Notes: generated by a model not told the origin, from the letters alone. Counted from the stretch's first letter, positions 42,360 to 51,208 are shown. The stretch: DNA of 64,000 nucleotides from Bisbaumannia sp015645095 (GCA_036871055.1 CP141893.1:558001-622000); one strand, 5' to 3'. Translations and numbers: made by a program.

Positions 42360-43553
42360 ATGACACCCATGAGCATGACACGCCGAACCCTGCTCCCGCT
42401 GCTGGCCGCCGGCACCCTGGGGCTGAGCGCCCAGGCCCTGGCCTTCGACGACGACCGCCTGACCATCTGGATGGGCGACAACAAGGGCCCCGAGGGCGTC
42501 CGCGAGGTGGCCGAGCGCTTCACCGCCGACACCGGCATCGCCATCGAGATCGTCCACCCCGATAACCTCACCGACCGCTACCAGCAGGCCGCCGGCAGTG
42601 GCCAGGGGCCGGATATCGTGATCTGGGCCCACGACCGCCTGGGCGAATGGGCCCAGAGCGGCCTGCTCCGCCCGATCGCCCCGTCCAGCGACTTTCGCGA
42701 CCGCTACTTCGACTTCACCTGGCAGGCCACCCAGTGGAACGGCGAGACCTACGGCTACCCCATCTCGGTGGAGTCGCTGGGGCTGATCTACAACAAGGCG
42801 CTGGTGGAGACCCCGCCGGAGAGCTTCGCCGAGCTGATGGCGCTGGATGCCGAACTCGCCGCCGAGGGCAAGAAGGCGATCCTCTTCGACTACGCCGAGC
42901 CCTACTACGGCTGGACCCTGCTGGCCGCCAACGGTGGCTACCCCTTCCGCCTCACCGCCGAGGGCTTCGATGTCGAGGATATCGGCGTCAACAATGCCGG
43001 GGCCCTCCAGGGCGCCGAGCTGCTCGCCGAGCTGATCGACAGCGGCGTGCTGCCCCGCGGCACCGACTACAACCTGATGGACACCCGCTTCAATCGTGGC
43101 GAGGTGGCCACCATGATCAGCGGCCCCTGGGCCTGGAACAACCTGCGCCAGAGTGGCATCGACTTCGGCGTGGCCCTGCTGCCCCGGGTGGGTGACGAGC
43201 GTGCCCGACCGCTGTTCGGGGTGATGACGGCGATGATCAACTCCGCCTCGCCCAACGACTTCCTGGCCACCGAATTCCTCGAGAACTACCTGCTCTCCGA
43301 GGAGGGGCTGCGCACCTTCAACGGCGACGCCTCCCTGGGCGCCGTGGCCCATATGGCCTACCAGCGGGAGCTGGCGGAGGACCCCAATATCGCCGCCACC
43401 CTGGCCAATGCGGAGATCGGCCTGCCGATGCCCAACATCCCCGAGATGGGCGCCTTCTGGGCCGCCATGGAACCGGCCCTGCAGAACATCGGCAGCGGTC
43501 GCCAGTCGCCCCAGGAAGCGCTGGACGCCGCGGCTCGCCGCATGCGCCAGTAA
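42360..43553 (+). CDS. malE: Maltose/maltodextrin-binding periplasmic protein
   Basis: 397 residues with signal peptide about 1-28 (TLLPLLAAGTLGLSAQALAF). The mature protein shows MalE segments: LTIWMGDNKGPEGVREVAERF, GPDIVIWAHDRLGEWAQSGLL, YGYPISVESLGLIYNKAL, and MISGPWAWNNLRQSGIDFGVALLP. It delivers maltodextrins to MalFGK. The first ATG (42360) is given; ATGs at 42369 or 42375 are also possible. First gene of malEFG, downstream of MalT boxes. Confidence 0.95.
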   Translation: MTPMSMTRRTLLPLLAAGTLGLSAQALAFDDDRLTIWMGDNKGPEGVREVAERFTADTGIAIEIVHPDNLTDRYQQAAGSGQGPDIVIWAHDRLGEWAQSGLLRPIAPSSDFRDRYFDFTWQATQWNGETYGYPISVESLGLIYNKALVETPPESFAELMALDAELAAEGKKAILFDYAEPYYGWTLLAANGGYPFRLTAEGFDVEDIGVNNAGALQGAELLAELIDSGVLPRGTDYNLMDTRFNRGEVATMISGPWAWNNLRQSGIDFGVALLPRVGDERARPLFGVMTAMINSASPNDFLATEFLENYLLSEEGLRTFNGDASLGAVAHMAYQRELAEDPNIAATLANAEIGLPMPNIPEMGAFWAAMEPALQNIGSGRQSPQEALDAAARRMRQ

Positions 43554-43574
43554 GCACTTCCCCCACGCCACGCG

Positions 43575-43598
43575 CCGCCGGCGGTTATCCGCCGGCGG
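43575..43598 (+). other. Hairpin in the malE-malF gap
   Basis: Perfect 10-bp stem CCGCCGGCGG / CCGCCGGCGG with TTAT loop in the 69-bp gap. In E. coli, REP hairpins at the same place protect malE mRNA and raise MalE over MalF; this hairpin could do the same. Confidence 0.6.
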
Positions 43599-43622
43599 TC
43601 CTGCAGGCTCGTTTCACAGGTC

Positions 43623-45218
43623 ATGCCCATGTACACCACCAACGCTTCCCGCGGCCTGCCCCGGCACCGCTCGCGCCACCCCACCGAACGCTATGGCCGC
43701 TGGGCCGGCCGTGCCCTGGTCGCCACCCTGGTCGTCTCCCTGCTGTGGCTGGTGCTGGCCTTCCATCTCAACGGCCAGTGGATGTTCGCCCTGCTGTTCC
43801 TGGTGCTCGGCAGCTCGCTGGCGGTGGTCTTCACCAAGCGCAGCCTGATGAGCCACCGCTACATCTTTCCTGCGGTGGCGGGGCTCGGGGTCTTCGTGAT
43901 CTTCCCGCTGCTCTACACCATCGGTATCAGCTTCAGCAACTACAGCTCCAGCAACCTGCTCAGCGAGGAGCGGGTGCGCGATCAACTGCTCTCGCGCACC
44001 TTCCAGGCCGAGGGCGCCGCCTTCGATTTCGCCCTCTACCGCGACGGCGAACGGGCCCGCCTCTATTTGCACGGCGGCGACCTGACGCCCGAGGATGACC
44101 TTCCCGAGGCGAGCCAGGGCTTCGTCACGCCGCCCCTCAACCTGGACAATCCCGAGCCGCGCCGGGTGGGCCTGCAGGCGGCAGACCGCCCCCCCAGCGG
44201 CGAGCCGTTGCCGATGCGCGAGGTGATCGCCGCCCGCAGCCTGCTCCAGGGCCTGACCCTGCTGACCCCCGAGGGGCCGGAGCTGCGCATGGCGGGGCTG
44301 CGTCACTACGCGCCCATCCTCGACCGCTATGAGGCTCGGGACGACGGCAGCCTCTATGATCGTCGCGACGACCGGGTGCTGACCCCGGACCCGGCGATCG
44401 GCTTCTTCGTCACCGACGATGGCGAGCGCATCACCCCGGGATGGCCCGTCGCCGTGGGCCTGGACAACTACACCCAGATCTTCACCGACCCGGATATCCG
44501 CGGGCCCTTCCTGCAGATCTTCGTCTGGACCTTCGTCTTCGCCGGGCTCACCGTGGTGTTCACCCTGGCGGTGGGGTTCGTGCTGGCCTCCCTGCTGCAG
44601 TGGGACCAGCTCAGGGGCAAGGCGATCTACCGCACCCTGCTGATCCTGCCCTATGCGGTACCGGCCTTTATCTCGATCCTGATCTTCAAGGGCATGTTCA
44701 ACCAGCACTTCGGTGAGGTGAACATGATCCTCGAGACGCTGTTCGGCATCCGTCCCGAGTGGTTCACCGATCCCTGGCTGGCGCGCAGCATGCTGCTGAT
44801 CGTCAATACCTGGCTCGGCTACCCCTATATGCTGCTGCTGTGCATGGGGCTGATCCAGTCGATTCCCCGCGACCTCTTTGAAGCCTCGGCGGTGGATGGC
44901 GGCGGCCCCCTGACCAACCTGTGGCGCATCACCCTGCCGCTGATCCTCAAGCCGCTGACGCCCCTGCTGATCGCCGCCTTCGCCTTCAATTTCAATAACT
45001 TCGTCTTGATTGCCTTGCTCACCGGCGGCAACCCGGACATCCTCGGCGCCAGCACCCCGGCGGGCACCACCGACCTGCTGGTCAGCTACACCTACCGCAT
45101 CGCCTTCCAGGATGCCGGCCAGAACTTCGGCCTGGCGGCGGCCATCGCCACCCTGATCTTCCTGCTGGTCGCGGGCCTCTCCTGGCTCAATCTGCGGCTT
45201 TCCAAGGTCAAGGTCTGA
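43623..45218 (+). CDS. malF: Maltose ABC transporter permease MalF
   Basis: 531 residues. N-terminal TM segments (about 28-62 and 78-100) precede a large periplasmic P2-like loop (about 105-290), then five or six TM segments. The EAA loop is EASAVDGGGPLTNLWRITLP (about 418-437), which docks MalK. Ends NLRLSKVKV. Second gene of malEFG, 26 bp before malG. Confidence 0.95.
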   Translation: MPMYTTNASRGLPRHRSRHPTERYGRWAGRALVATLVVSLLWLVLAFHLNGQWMFALLFLVLGSSLAVVFTKRSLMSHRYIFPAVAGLGVFVIFPLLYTIGISFSNYSSSNLLSEERVRDQLLSRTFQAEGAAFDFALYRDGERARLYLHGGDLTPEDDLPEASQGFVTPPLNLDNPEPRRVGLQAADRPPSGEPLPMREVIAARSLLQGLTLLTPEGPELRMAGLRHYAPILDRYEARDDGSLYDRRDDRVLTPDPAIGFFVTDDGERITPGWPVAVGLDNYTQIFTDPDIRGPFLQIFVWTFVFAGLTVVFTLAVGFVLASLLQWDQLRGKAIYRTLLILPYAVPAFISILIFKGMFNQHFGEVNMILETLFGIRPEWFTDPWLARSMLLIVNTWLGYPYMLLLCMGLIQSIPRDLFEASAVDGGGPLTNLWRITLPLILKPLTPLLIAAFAFNFNNFVLIALLTGGNPDILGASTPAGTTDLLVSYTYRIAFQDAGQNFGLAAAIATLIFLLVAGLSWLNLRLSKVKV

Positions 45219-45244
45219 TTCACACGGTCAAAGGAGCTATCGCC

Positions 45245-46135
45245 ATGGCCATGGTCCAACCCCGCTCGATCCGCGCCCGCCGGCTGGGCGCCCACCTGCT
45301 GCTGATCGGCCTCGTCAGCCTGGTCGTCTTCCCGCTGTTGCTGGTGATCTCGATCTCCTTCCGCGAGGGCAACTTCGCCACCGGCAGCCTGATCCCCGAG
45401 CGCTTCTCCCTGGAGCACTGGGCGCTGGCCTTCGGCATCCCCTGGGAGCGCGCCGACGGCAGCGTGATCCAGCCGCCCTTCCCGGTGCTGCTGTGGCTGT
45501 GGAACTCGGTGAAGGTGGCGGTGGTCTCGTCGCTGCTGATCGTGCTGCTCTCCACCACCAGCGCCTACGCCTTCGCGCGCATGCGCTTCAAGGGCAAGGC
45601 GCCGATCCTCAAGGGCATGCTGATCTTCCAGATGTTTCCGGCGGTGCTGTCGCTGGTGGCCCTCTATGCGCTCTTCGACCGCCTGGGCCAGCTGGTGCCG
45701 GCGCTCGGCATCAACACCCACGGCTCGCTGATCGTCGCCTCTTTGGGCGCCGTGGCCCTGCATATCTGGACCATCAAGGGCTACTTCGAGTCCATCGACG
45801 GCTCGCTGGAGGAGGCCGCCATGGTCGACGGTGCCAGCACCTGGCAGGCGTTCCGCTACATCCTGCTGCCGCTCTCGGTACCGATCCTGATGGTGGTGTT
45901 CATCCTCGCCTTCGTGATGAGCATCATGGAGTACCCCATGGCCTCGGTGCTGCTGGTCGACGAGCACAAGCTGACGCTCGCCGTGGGGGCCCAGCAGTAC
46001 CTGGCCGACCACAACCAGCGCTGGGGCAACTTCGCCGCCGCGGCGGTCTTGTCCGGCCTGCCCATCACCCTGATGTTCCTGCTCTGCCAGCGCTGGATCG
46101 TCGGTGGCCTCACCGCCGGTGGCGTGAAAGGCTAA
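45245..46135 (+). CDS. malG: Maltose ABC transporter permease MalG
   Basis: 296 residues with six TM segments. EAA loop EEAAMVDGASTWQAFRYILLP (about 195-215). The C-terminus ends WIVGGLTAGGVKG, the tail that reaches into the MalE/MalF pocket in E. coli. Its last 23 bases are the first unit end of a 76-bp tandem repeat. Confidence 0.96.
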   Translation: MAMVQPRSIRARRLGAHLLLIGLVSLVVFPLLLVISISFREGNFATGSLIPERFSLEHWALAFGIPWERADGSVIQPPFPVLLWLWNSVKVAVVSSLLIVLLSTTSAYAFARMRFKGKAPILKGMLIFQMFPAVLSLVALYALFDRLGQLVPALGINTHGSLIVASLGAVALHIWTIKGYFESIDGSLEEAAMVDGASTWQAFRYILLPLSVPILMVVFILAFVMSIMEYPMASVLLVDEHKLTLAVGAQQYLADHNQRWGNFAAAAVLSGLPITLMFLLCQRWIVGGLTAGGVKG

Positions 46136-46363
46136 TCGAGCCCCCGAATGTTGTTGTCGTGCTGGTCCATCGGCGGGCTTACCCAACCCCGCCGGTGGCG
46201 TGAAAGGCTAATCGAGCCCCCGAATGTTGTTGTCGTGCTGGTCCATCGGCGGGCTTACCCAACCCCGCCGGTGGCGTGAAAGGCTAATTGAGCCCCCGAA
46301 TGTTGTTGTCGTGCTGGTCCATCGGCGGGCTTACCCAACCCCGCCGGTGGCGTAAAAGGCTAA
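46113..46363 (+). repeat. 76-bp tandem repeat, 3.3 units, after malG
   Basis: Period 76 bp (CCGCCGGTGG at 46113, 46189, 46265 and 46341). Each unit carries the malG 3' end (CCGCCGGTGGCGTGAAAGGC plus TAA) and a spacer with GAATGTTGTTGTCGTGCTGG. Units are near-identical (TCGAG/TTGAG and GTGAAA/GTAAAA differences). Each contains a CGGCGGG...CCCGCCG hairpin, giving three in a row in the mRNA. Confidence 0.95.
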
Positions 46364-46392
46364 CGAGATGGTTTATCTCTCCTCCGCTTCGA

Positions 46393-46417
46393 CCCCGGCG
46401 CTCGCCGGGGTTTTTTT
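46393..46417 (+). terminator. Rho-independent terminator of malEFG
   Basis: CCCCGGCG / CGCCGGGG stem followed by seven T, just after the tandem repeat and before the lamB promoter region. Confidence 0.9.
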
Positions 46418-46439
46418 ATGCCGGCGCCGCAGGAGGGCG

Positions 46440-46501
46440 GGGGAGGAGGGGCGGGGGAACTACGCCCCCCGCCCCCGCCTCCCGGGCGTGGGGGGAGGAG
46501 G
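46440..46501 (+). promoter_or_regulatory. Two MalT boxes upstream of lamB
   Basis: Two exact copies of GGGGAGGAGG (46440-46449 and 46492-46501) in direct orientation, 52 bp apart. They lie 160 and 108 bp upstream of the lamB start codon. They match the E. coli MalT consensus GGGGA(T/G)GAGG. Confidence 0.65.
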
Positions 46502-46599
46502 ACGGCAAGGCGTCGGTGCTGCGAGATAGTCGAGACTCGGCGACCGCCGTCGCCGTGCTCCATTGGCAACTTCTTCGCCATAACAACAACGAGGTTAGG

Positions 46600-47874
46600 A
46601 TGAAACGTCTCCCCATCGCTCACGTCTCCCGTCTGCCCCTGCGCACCGCCCTCGCCAGCGCCGTGGCCCTGGGCCTGGCCGGCACCGCCCAGGCGGCCTC
46701 CCTCGACTTCAGTGGCTATGCCCGCTCCGGTATCGGCGGCACCTCCGGTGGCGGCGACCAGGCCTGCTTCCAGGCCCGGGGTGCCGGTGCCAAGTATCGC
46801 CTCGGCAACGAGTGCGACACCTACGCCGAGCTCGGCTTCGGCTCCACCCTCTACGAGGAGGCGGATACCCGCTTCCGTTTCGAGAGCCGGGTGGCCTACG
46901 CCTCCCAGCAGCGCAACGATTGGGAAAGCGTCAACGACGACGACACCCACCTGGCCTTCCGCGAGGCCAATGTGCAGGCCACCGGGGTGATCGAGTCGCT
47001 GCCCGAAGCCACCGTCTGGGCCGGCAAGCGCTTCTACCAGCGCCACGATATCCACATGAACGACTACTACTACTGGGACGTCTCCGGGCCCGGTGGCGGT
47101 ATCGAGAACATCGACCTGGGGGTAGGGCGGCTGAGCCTGGCCTGGCTGCGCAACGGCAGCAGCGACGAGGCCTTCCCCGGCGGCGAGCGCAACAACCTGG
47201 CCAACGATATCTTCGATATTCGCCTGGCGGGGCTGGAGACCAATCCCGGCGGCAGCCTGGAGCTGGGCTACGACTACGGCTCGGCACGGCTGACCAGCGA
47301 GCAGCGGCGCGCCGGGGCGGAGTCCCGGGACGGCCATATGCTGACCCTCGAGCATACCCAGGGGGACTGGTTCGGCGGCTTCAACAAGGCGGTGGTGCAG
47401 TACGCCACCGACGGCATGATCGGCGGCTTCGGGCGTGTCAATTCCGCCTCCGACGCCCCCGAGGGCGATATGCTGCGGCTGATCAACCACGGCCTGGTGA
47501 GCCTGGCGCCGAACCTCGACATGCTCTACGCGCTGATCTACGAGGATCGCAACCTGGATGACGGCAATGGCCAGACCTGGGTCTCGGCGGGGGTGCGTCC
47601 CACCTACTACTGGTCCGACTACCAGAGCACCGCCCTGGAACTGGGCCATGATCGGGTCTCGCCCCAGGGCGACGGCGACAGCGCACGGCTTACCAAGCTG
47701 ACCCTGGCCCAGCAGTGGAGTGCCGGCCGCGGCGCCTTCGTGCGCCCGGTGGTACGCGCCTTCGTCACCTATGCGGATTGGAACGGCGATGCCTACAACG
47801 CCGCCAGCGAGGCCATCGAGGATGGCGACGGCTCCGGCCTCACCTTCGGCCTCCAGGCCGAGGCCTGGTGGTAA
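46600..47874 (+). CDS. lamB: Maltoporin LamB
   Basis: 424-residue outer-membrane beta-barrel porin for maltodextrins. Signal peptide about 1-33 (ends GLAGTAQAASLD). LamB start motif LDFSGYARSGIGGTSGGGDQ, then RLGNECDTYAELGFGSTLY and WAGKRFYQRHDIHMNDYYYWD. It ends in aromatic LQAEAWW, the outer-membrane sorting signal. GAGGTTAGG precedes ATG 46600; a long upstream in-frame extension is non-coding. It has its own promoter and MalT boxes. Confidence 0.94.
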   Translation: MKRLPIAHVSRLPLRTALASAVALGLAGTAQAASLDFSGYARSGIGGTSGGGDQACFQARGAGAKYRLGNECDTYAELGFGSTLYEEADTRFRFESRVAYASQQRNDWESVNDDDTHLAFREANVQATGVIESLPEATVWAGKRFYQRHDIHMNDYYYWDVSGPGGGIENIDLGVGRLSLAWLRNGSSDEAFPGGERNNLANDIFDIRLAGLETNPGGSLELGYDYGSARLTSEQRRAGAESRDGHMLTLEHTQGDWFGGFNKAVVQYATDGMIGGFGRVNSASDAPEGDMLRLINHGLVSLAPNLDMLYALIYEDRNLDDGNGQTWVSAGVRPTYYWSDYQSTALELGHDRVSPQGDGDSARLTKLTLAQQWSAGRGAFVRPVVRAFVTYADWNGDAYNAASEAIEDGDGSGLTFGLQAEAWW

Positions 47875-47911
47875 GCGACCCCGTCCCGCTCGCGTTACTG
47901 TTTCCTCGTTT

Positions 47912-47937
47912 GCCGGCGCCCTGCGCCGGCTTTTTTT
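47912..47937 (+). terminator. Rho-independent terminator of lamB
   Basis: GCCGGCGC / GCGCCGGC stem with CCT loop and seven T. Confidence 0.92.
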
Positions 47938-47991
47938 AGGTTCATCGCAGATCAGCGTGAAGCCACAACATGGATGATTCCGGCTTGCTAT

Positions 47992-48093
47992 CGTGGGAGT
48001 TTGGCTATGCCGAACGATTGGGCGACGAAGTCGCCCCTGGTCGCAGCCAGGATCGCCCTTCGGGCGATATCGCGCGGAATCCGCGCTCCCACG
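47992..48093. repeat. REP-like palindromic element
   Basis: 102-bp stretch bounded by CGTGGGAG and CTCCCACG. Internal inverted repeats are GGGCGAC-GAA-GTCGCCC (48020-48036), GATCGCCCTTCGGGCGAT (48051-48068) and GCGCGGAATCCGCGC (48072-48086). The pattern resembles GTGGGAG-type REP elements of pseudomonads. An 81-codon frame across it is not coding. Confidence 0.5.
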
Positions 48094-48162
48094 GCGGCAT
48101 TCACGCCAGAGTGCGAAGAGCCTTTTTTTATGTCCGTGGCAGCGATAATCGCCTTCAACGCA

Positions 48163-48191
48163 CAGGGCCCCGGCAACCTGCCGGGGCCCTG
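48163..48191 (-). terminator. Strong hairpin downstream of malK
   Basis: 13-bp perfect stem CAGGGCCCCGGCA / TGCCGGGGCCCTG with 3-nt loop, about 30 bp after the malK stop. There is no clear T-tract on the malK strand. Confidence 0.6.
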
Positions 48192-48221
48192 TCGTGGAGC
48201 GCTCTGCAGCCTGGGGTGAGC

Positions 48222-49337
48222 CTAGCGGCTGACCCCGGGCACCGTGGTCTGGCGCGGGCAGGCGCGGCCGCTGGCGTCGAAGAGATGACAGTGCTCCCCG
48301 GCCAGGCCCAGGGTCACCGGCTGGTGGGGTTCCAGGTGGGTCAGGCCATCCAGGCGCTGCACCAGGGCGCCCTCGACGCCTTCCACCGCCAGGTGGGCCA
48401 GGGTCTCGTAGCCCAGTTGCTCGGCCACCAGCAGGCGGGCCGGCAGGCGGGCCTCGGCCCGGGTTTCGTCGACGAAGGCCTCGGCGCGCACCCCCAGGGT
48501 GGCGGTGTCGCCGGCGCTCAGGCCGCTGCCGTCCACCGCCACCGCCAGGCTCTCGCCACCGGGCAGGCGCACCGTGGTATGGCGCGGGCCCGGGTCGAGC
48601 ACCGTCACCGGCAGGGTGTTGATGCGCGGCGAGCCGATGAACTCCGCCACCTCCAGGGTCTGGGGGAAGTGGTAGAGGGAGAGCGGCGCCCCGACCTGGG
48701 CGATGCGCCCGCCGGAGAGCAGCACGATGCGATCGGCGAGCGTCATGGCCTCCACCTGATCGTGGGTCACATAGATCATGGTGGCGCCCAGGCGCTCATG
48801 CAGTTCGGCGATTTGCACCCGCATATCGACGCGCAGGGCGGCGTCCAGGTTGGAGAGGGGCTCGTCGAAGAGGAACACCGCCGGCTCCTTGACCAGGGTG
48901 CGGCCGATGGCCACCCGCTGGCGCTGGCCCCCGGAGAGGTCCTTGGGCTTGCGCTCCAGCAGCGTGGAGAGGTGCAGCATCTCGGCGGCGTGTTCCACCC
49001 GGCGGCGGATCTCCGCCTTGTCGGTGCGCGCCAGCTTGAGGCCGAAGGCCATGTTCTCGGCCACCGTCATATGCGGGTAGAGGGCATAGGACTGGAAGAC
49101 CATGCCGATGTCCCGCTCCTGGGGCGGCACCTCGTTGATGCGTTCCCCGTCCAGGCACATCTCCCCCCGGGTGATCTCCTCGAGCCCGGCGATCATGCGC
49201 AGCAGGGTCGACTTGCCGCAGCCGGAGGGGCCGACGAAGACCACGAACTCGCCATCCTCGATGGTCAGGTCGATATCCCGGGAGATCTCGACCCCGTCGT
49301 AGGATTTGCCGATACCGCTGAGCGTCAAACGTCCCAT
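48222..49337 (-). CDS. malK: Maltose ABC transporter ATPase MalK
   Basis: 371 residues. Walker A GPSGCGKST, signature LSGGQRQRVAIGRTL, Walker B VFLFDEPLSNLDAALR, switch His TMIYVTHDQVEAMTLADRI. The C-terminal TOBE/regulatory domain (about 235-371) can bind MalT in E. coli and restrain it when no substrate flows. The start MGRLTLSGIGKSYDG at 49337 has AGGAGG upstream and overlaps the glucosidase stop by 13 bp; an ATG eight codons earlier is less likely. Encoded away from malEFG, behind the glucosidase. Confidence 0.95.
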   Translation of the reverse strand: MGRLTLSGIGKSYDGVEISRDIDLTIEDGEFVVFVGPSGCGKSTLLRMIAGLEEITRGEMCLDGERINEVPPQERDIGMVFQSYALYPHMTVAENMAFGLKLARTDKAEIRRRVEHAAEMLHLSTLLERKPKDLSGGQRQRVAIGRTLVKEPAVFLFDEPLSNLDAALRVDMRVQIAELHERLGATMIYVTHDQVEAMTLADRIVLLSGGRIAQVGAPLSLYHFPQTLEVAEFIGSPRINTLPVTVLDPGPRHTTVRLPGGESLAVAVDGSGLSAGDTATLGVRAEAFVDETRAEARLPARLLVAEQLGYETLAHLAVEGVEGALVQRLDGLTHLEPHQPVTLGLAGEHCHLFDASGRACPRQTTVPGVSR

Positions 49338-50983
49338 GCCTGATCCTCCTCTGTCGAACAACTGGCGATGGCGATGCCGTAGGGGGGCAGGCGCAGCCGC
49401 CCGTTGGTCCAGGTGCCGTTGACCAGCTCGGGGGTGGCGTCCAGCGCCTGGGCCGCCCGGGGCGCCGGCAGCTCGCGGGCCTGGTCACTGAAGTTCAGGG
49501 CCACCAGCAGGCGCTGGCCCTGGTAGTGGCGTTCCAGGCAGAGCACCTCGTCACGAATCGGGTGATAGTGCACCTCGCCCTTGACCAGCGCCGGCTGGCC
49601 GCGACGGAAGGCCAGCAAGGCGCGGGTGGCGTGGAGCAGGGCCTCGGGGTCCGCCTCCTGGCGATCCACCGCCAGGGCCCGGTGGGCCTCGGGAATCGGC
49701 AGCCAGGGCGCGCCGCCGGAGAAGCCGGCCTGCTCGGCCCGGGCCGCCCAGGGTAGGGGCGTGCGGCAACCGTCGCGGCCCTTGTAGGCGGGCCAGAAGG
49801 TGATGCCGGCGGGGTCGACGAGCTGCTCGAAGGTCAGGGACGCCTCCGGCAGGCCCAGCTCCTCGCCCTGGTAGAGGCAGACGCTGCCGCGCTGGGTGAG
49901 CAGGAAGGCCAGGTAGAGGCGCAGCTTCGCCGCATCCTCTTCGGCGTTCCAGCGGGTCGCCAAGCGGGTCACGTCGTGGTTGCCCAGCGCCCAGCAGGGC
50001 CAGCCGTCGCCGATGCGCGCCTCCATCTCGGTGAGGGTATCACGCAGGAAGGCCGGGTCGTGGCGCTCCCCCAGCAGGTCGAAGGAGTAGGCCATATGCA
50101 GGCGCTTGCCGCCCTGGGTGTACGCCGCCATCACGCCCAGGGAGTCGTCGTCGCCCACCTCACCGACGCTGGTGGTGCCCGGGTACTCGTCGAGCAGGGC
50201 GCGCAGCTTCTCCAGGAAGGCCAGGTTCTCCGGCTGGGTCTTGTCGTGGTGGTGGAGCTGGAAGCCGTAGGGGTTGTCCGGCCGTACCCCGATAAAGCCC
50301 TCGACGATCTCCTTCCGGGGCGGGTTGTCTTTCAACTCGCCATGGGTGCAGAAGTTGACCGCATCGAGGCGGAAACCGTCGACGCCGCGCTCCAGCCAGA
50401 AGCGCACCTCGCCGAGGATCGCCTCCACCACCGCCGGGTTGCGGAAGTTGAGGTCCGGCTGGCTGCTCAGGAAGTTGTGCAGGTAGTACTGGCAGCGGCG
50501 GGTGTCCCACTGCCAGGCGCTGCCACCGAACACCGACTGCCAGTTGGTGGGCGGCGCGCCGTCGGGACGGGCATCGGCCCAGACGTACCAGTCGGCCTTG
50601 GGATTGTCGCGGCTGGCGCGGCTCTCGGCGAACCAGGGGTGCTGGTCCGAGGTGTGGGAGAGCACCTGGTCGATGGTGACGCGTAGGCCCCGGGCATGGG
50701 CCGCCTCCACCAGGCGGTCGAAGTCCTCGAGACTGCCGAACATGGGGTCGACGCCGCGGTAGTCGCTGATGTCGTAGCCGAAGTCCTTCATCGGCGAGGT
50801 GAAGAAGGGCGACAGCCAGATGGCGTCGACATTCAGGGAGGCGATGTAGTCGAGGCGCTCGATGACCCCCTTGAGGTCGCCGATGCCGTCGCCATTGGTG
50901 TCCTGGAAACTGCGCGGGTAGATCTGGTAGATCACCGCCCCGCGCCACCAGTCGCTGCCTTGCCTGCCGAGCTGGGTCGTCAT
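49325..50983 (-). CDS. Alpha-glucosidase (GH13, oligo-glucosidase type)
   Basis: 552-residue cytoplasmic enzyme starting MTTQLGRQGSDWWRGAVIYQ. Catalytic residues: nucleophile Asp in VDGFRLDAVNF, acid/base Glu in GTTSVGEVGDDD, and Asp in ALGNHDVTRLA. The pattern QIYPRSFQDTNGDGIGDL and DQVLSHTSDQHPWF resembles the Halomonas H11 alpha-glucosidase group (GH13_23). It frees glucose from imported maltodextrins. The start was chosen at the family N-terminus; the upstream open frame runs through a palindromic regulatory region. Confidence 0.92.
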   Translation of the reverse strand: MTTQLGRQGSDWWRGAVIYQIYPRSFQDTNGDGIGDLKGVIERLDYIASLNVDAIWLSPFFTSPMKDFGYDISDYRGVDPMFGSLEDFDRLVEAAHARGLRVTIDQVLSHTSDQHPWFAESRASRDNPKADWYVWADARPDGAPPTNWQSVFGGSAWQWDTRRCQYYLHNFLSSQPDLNFRNPAVVEAILGEVRFWLERGVDGFRLDAVNFCTHGELKDNPPRKEIVEGFIGVRPDNPYGFQLHHHDKTQPENLAFLEKLRALLDEYPGTTSVGEVGDDDSLGVMAAYTQGGKRLHMAYSFDLLGERHDPAFLRDTLTEMEARIGDGWPCWALGNHDVTRLATRWNAEEDAAKLRLYLAFLLTQRGSVCLYQGEELGLPEASLTFEQLVDPAGITFWPAYKGRDGCRTPLPWAARAEQAGFSGGAPWLPIPEAHRALAVDRQEADPEALLHATRALLAFRRGQPALVKGEVHYHPIRDEVLCLERHYQGQRLLVALNFSDQARELPAPRAAQALDATPELVNGTWTNGRLRLPPYGIAIASCSTEEDQAWDV

Positions 50984-51053
50984 GGTCGATTCCTTAGCCT
51001 GGTTGATCGAGATGGGGTCGAGGCTATGGTGGCCCCGCCCGGGGCGGCGGGGA

Positions 51054-51105
51054 TCATCCCGGGGGCGGGGCAGGCGGCGTAGCTGGGGGGCGTAGGCGGA
51101 GGAGC
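51054..51105. promoter_or_regulatory. Weak MalT-box candidates upstream of the glucosidase
   Basis: The core GGATGA occurs on the minus strand (51054-51059) and GGAGGA on the plus strand (51098-51103, within GCGGAGGAGC). Flanks match the 10-base consensus only partly, so control of glucosidase-malK by MalT is suggested, not shown. Confidence 0.25.
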
Positions 51106-51208
51106 AAGCGAAGGGAAGGGCAGCGTATCGAGCGGCGACAGGGCAGGGCGCGTCCGGGGAATCTTCGTAACCCCGATAACCTTCCTTAACCCCGTGGTAA
51201 CGAATCAC

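Noticed and set aside
46113..46363. Repeat array that could look like CRISPR
   Set aside because: The 76-bp period is repeated whole, with no unique spacers between short repeats, and there are no cas genes. It is a tandem duplication of the malG end.
46288..46599. 104-codon N-terminal extension of LamB
   Set aside because: It would translate the tandem repeat, terminator and MalT boxes. The ATG at 46600 has a ribosome-binding site and begins a normal signal peptide.
47974..48219. 81-codon frame after lamB
   Set aside because: It runs across nested inverted repeats of a REP-like element and has no ribosome-binding site or recognisable protein features.
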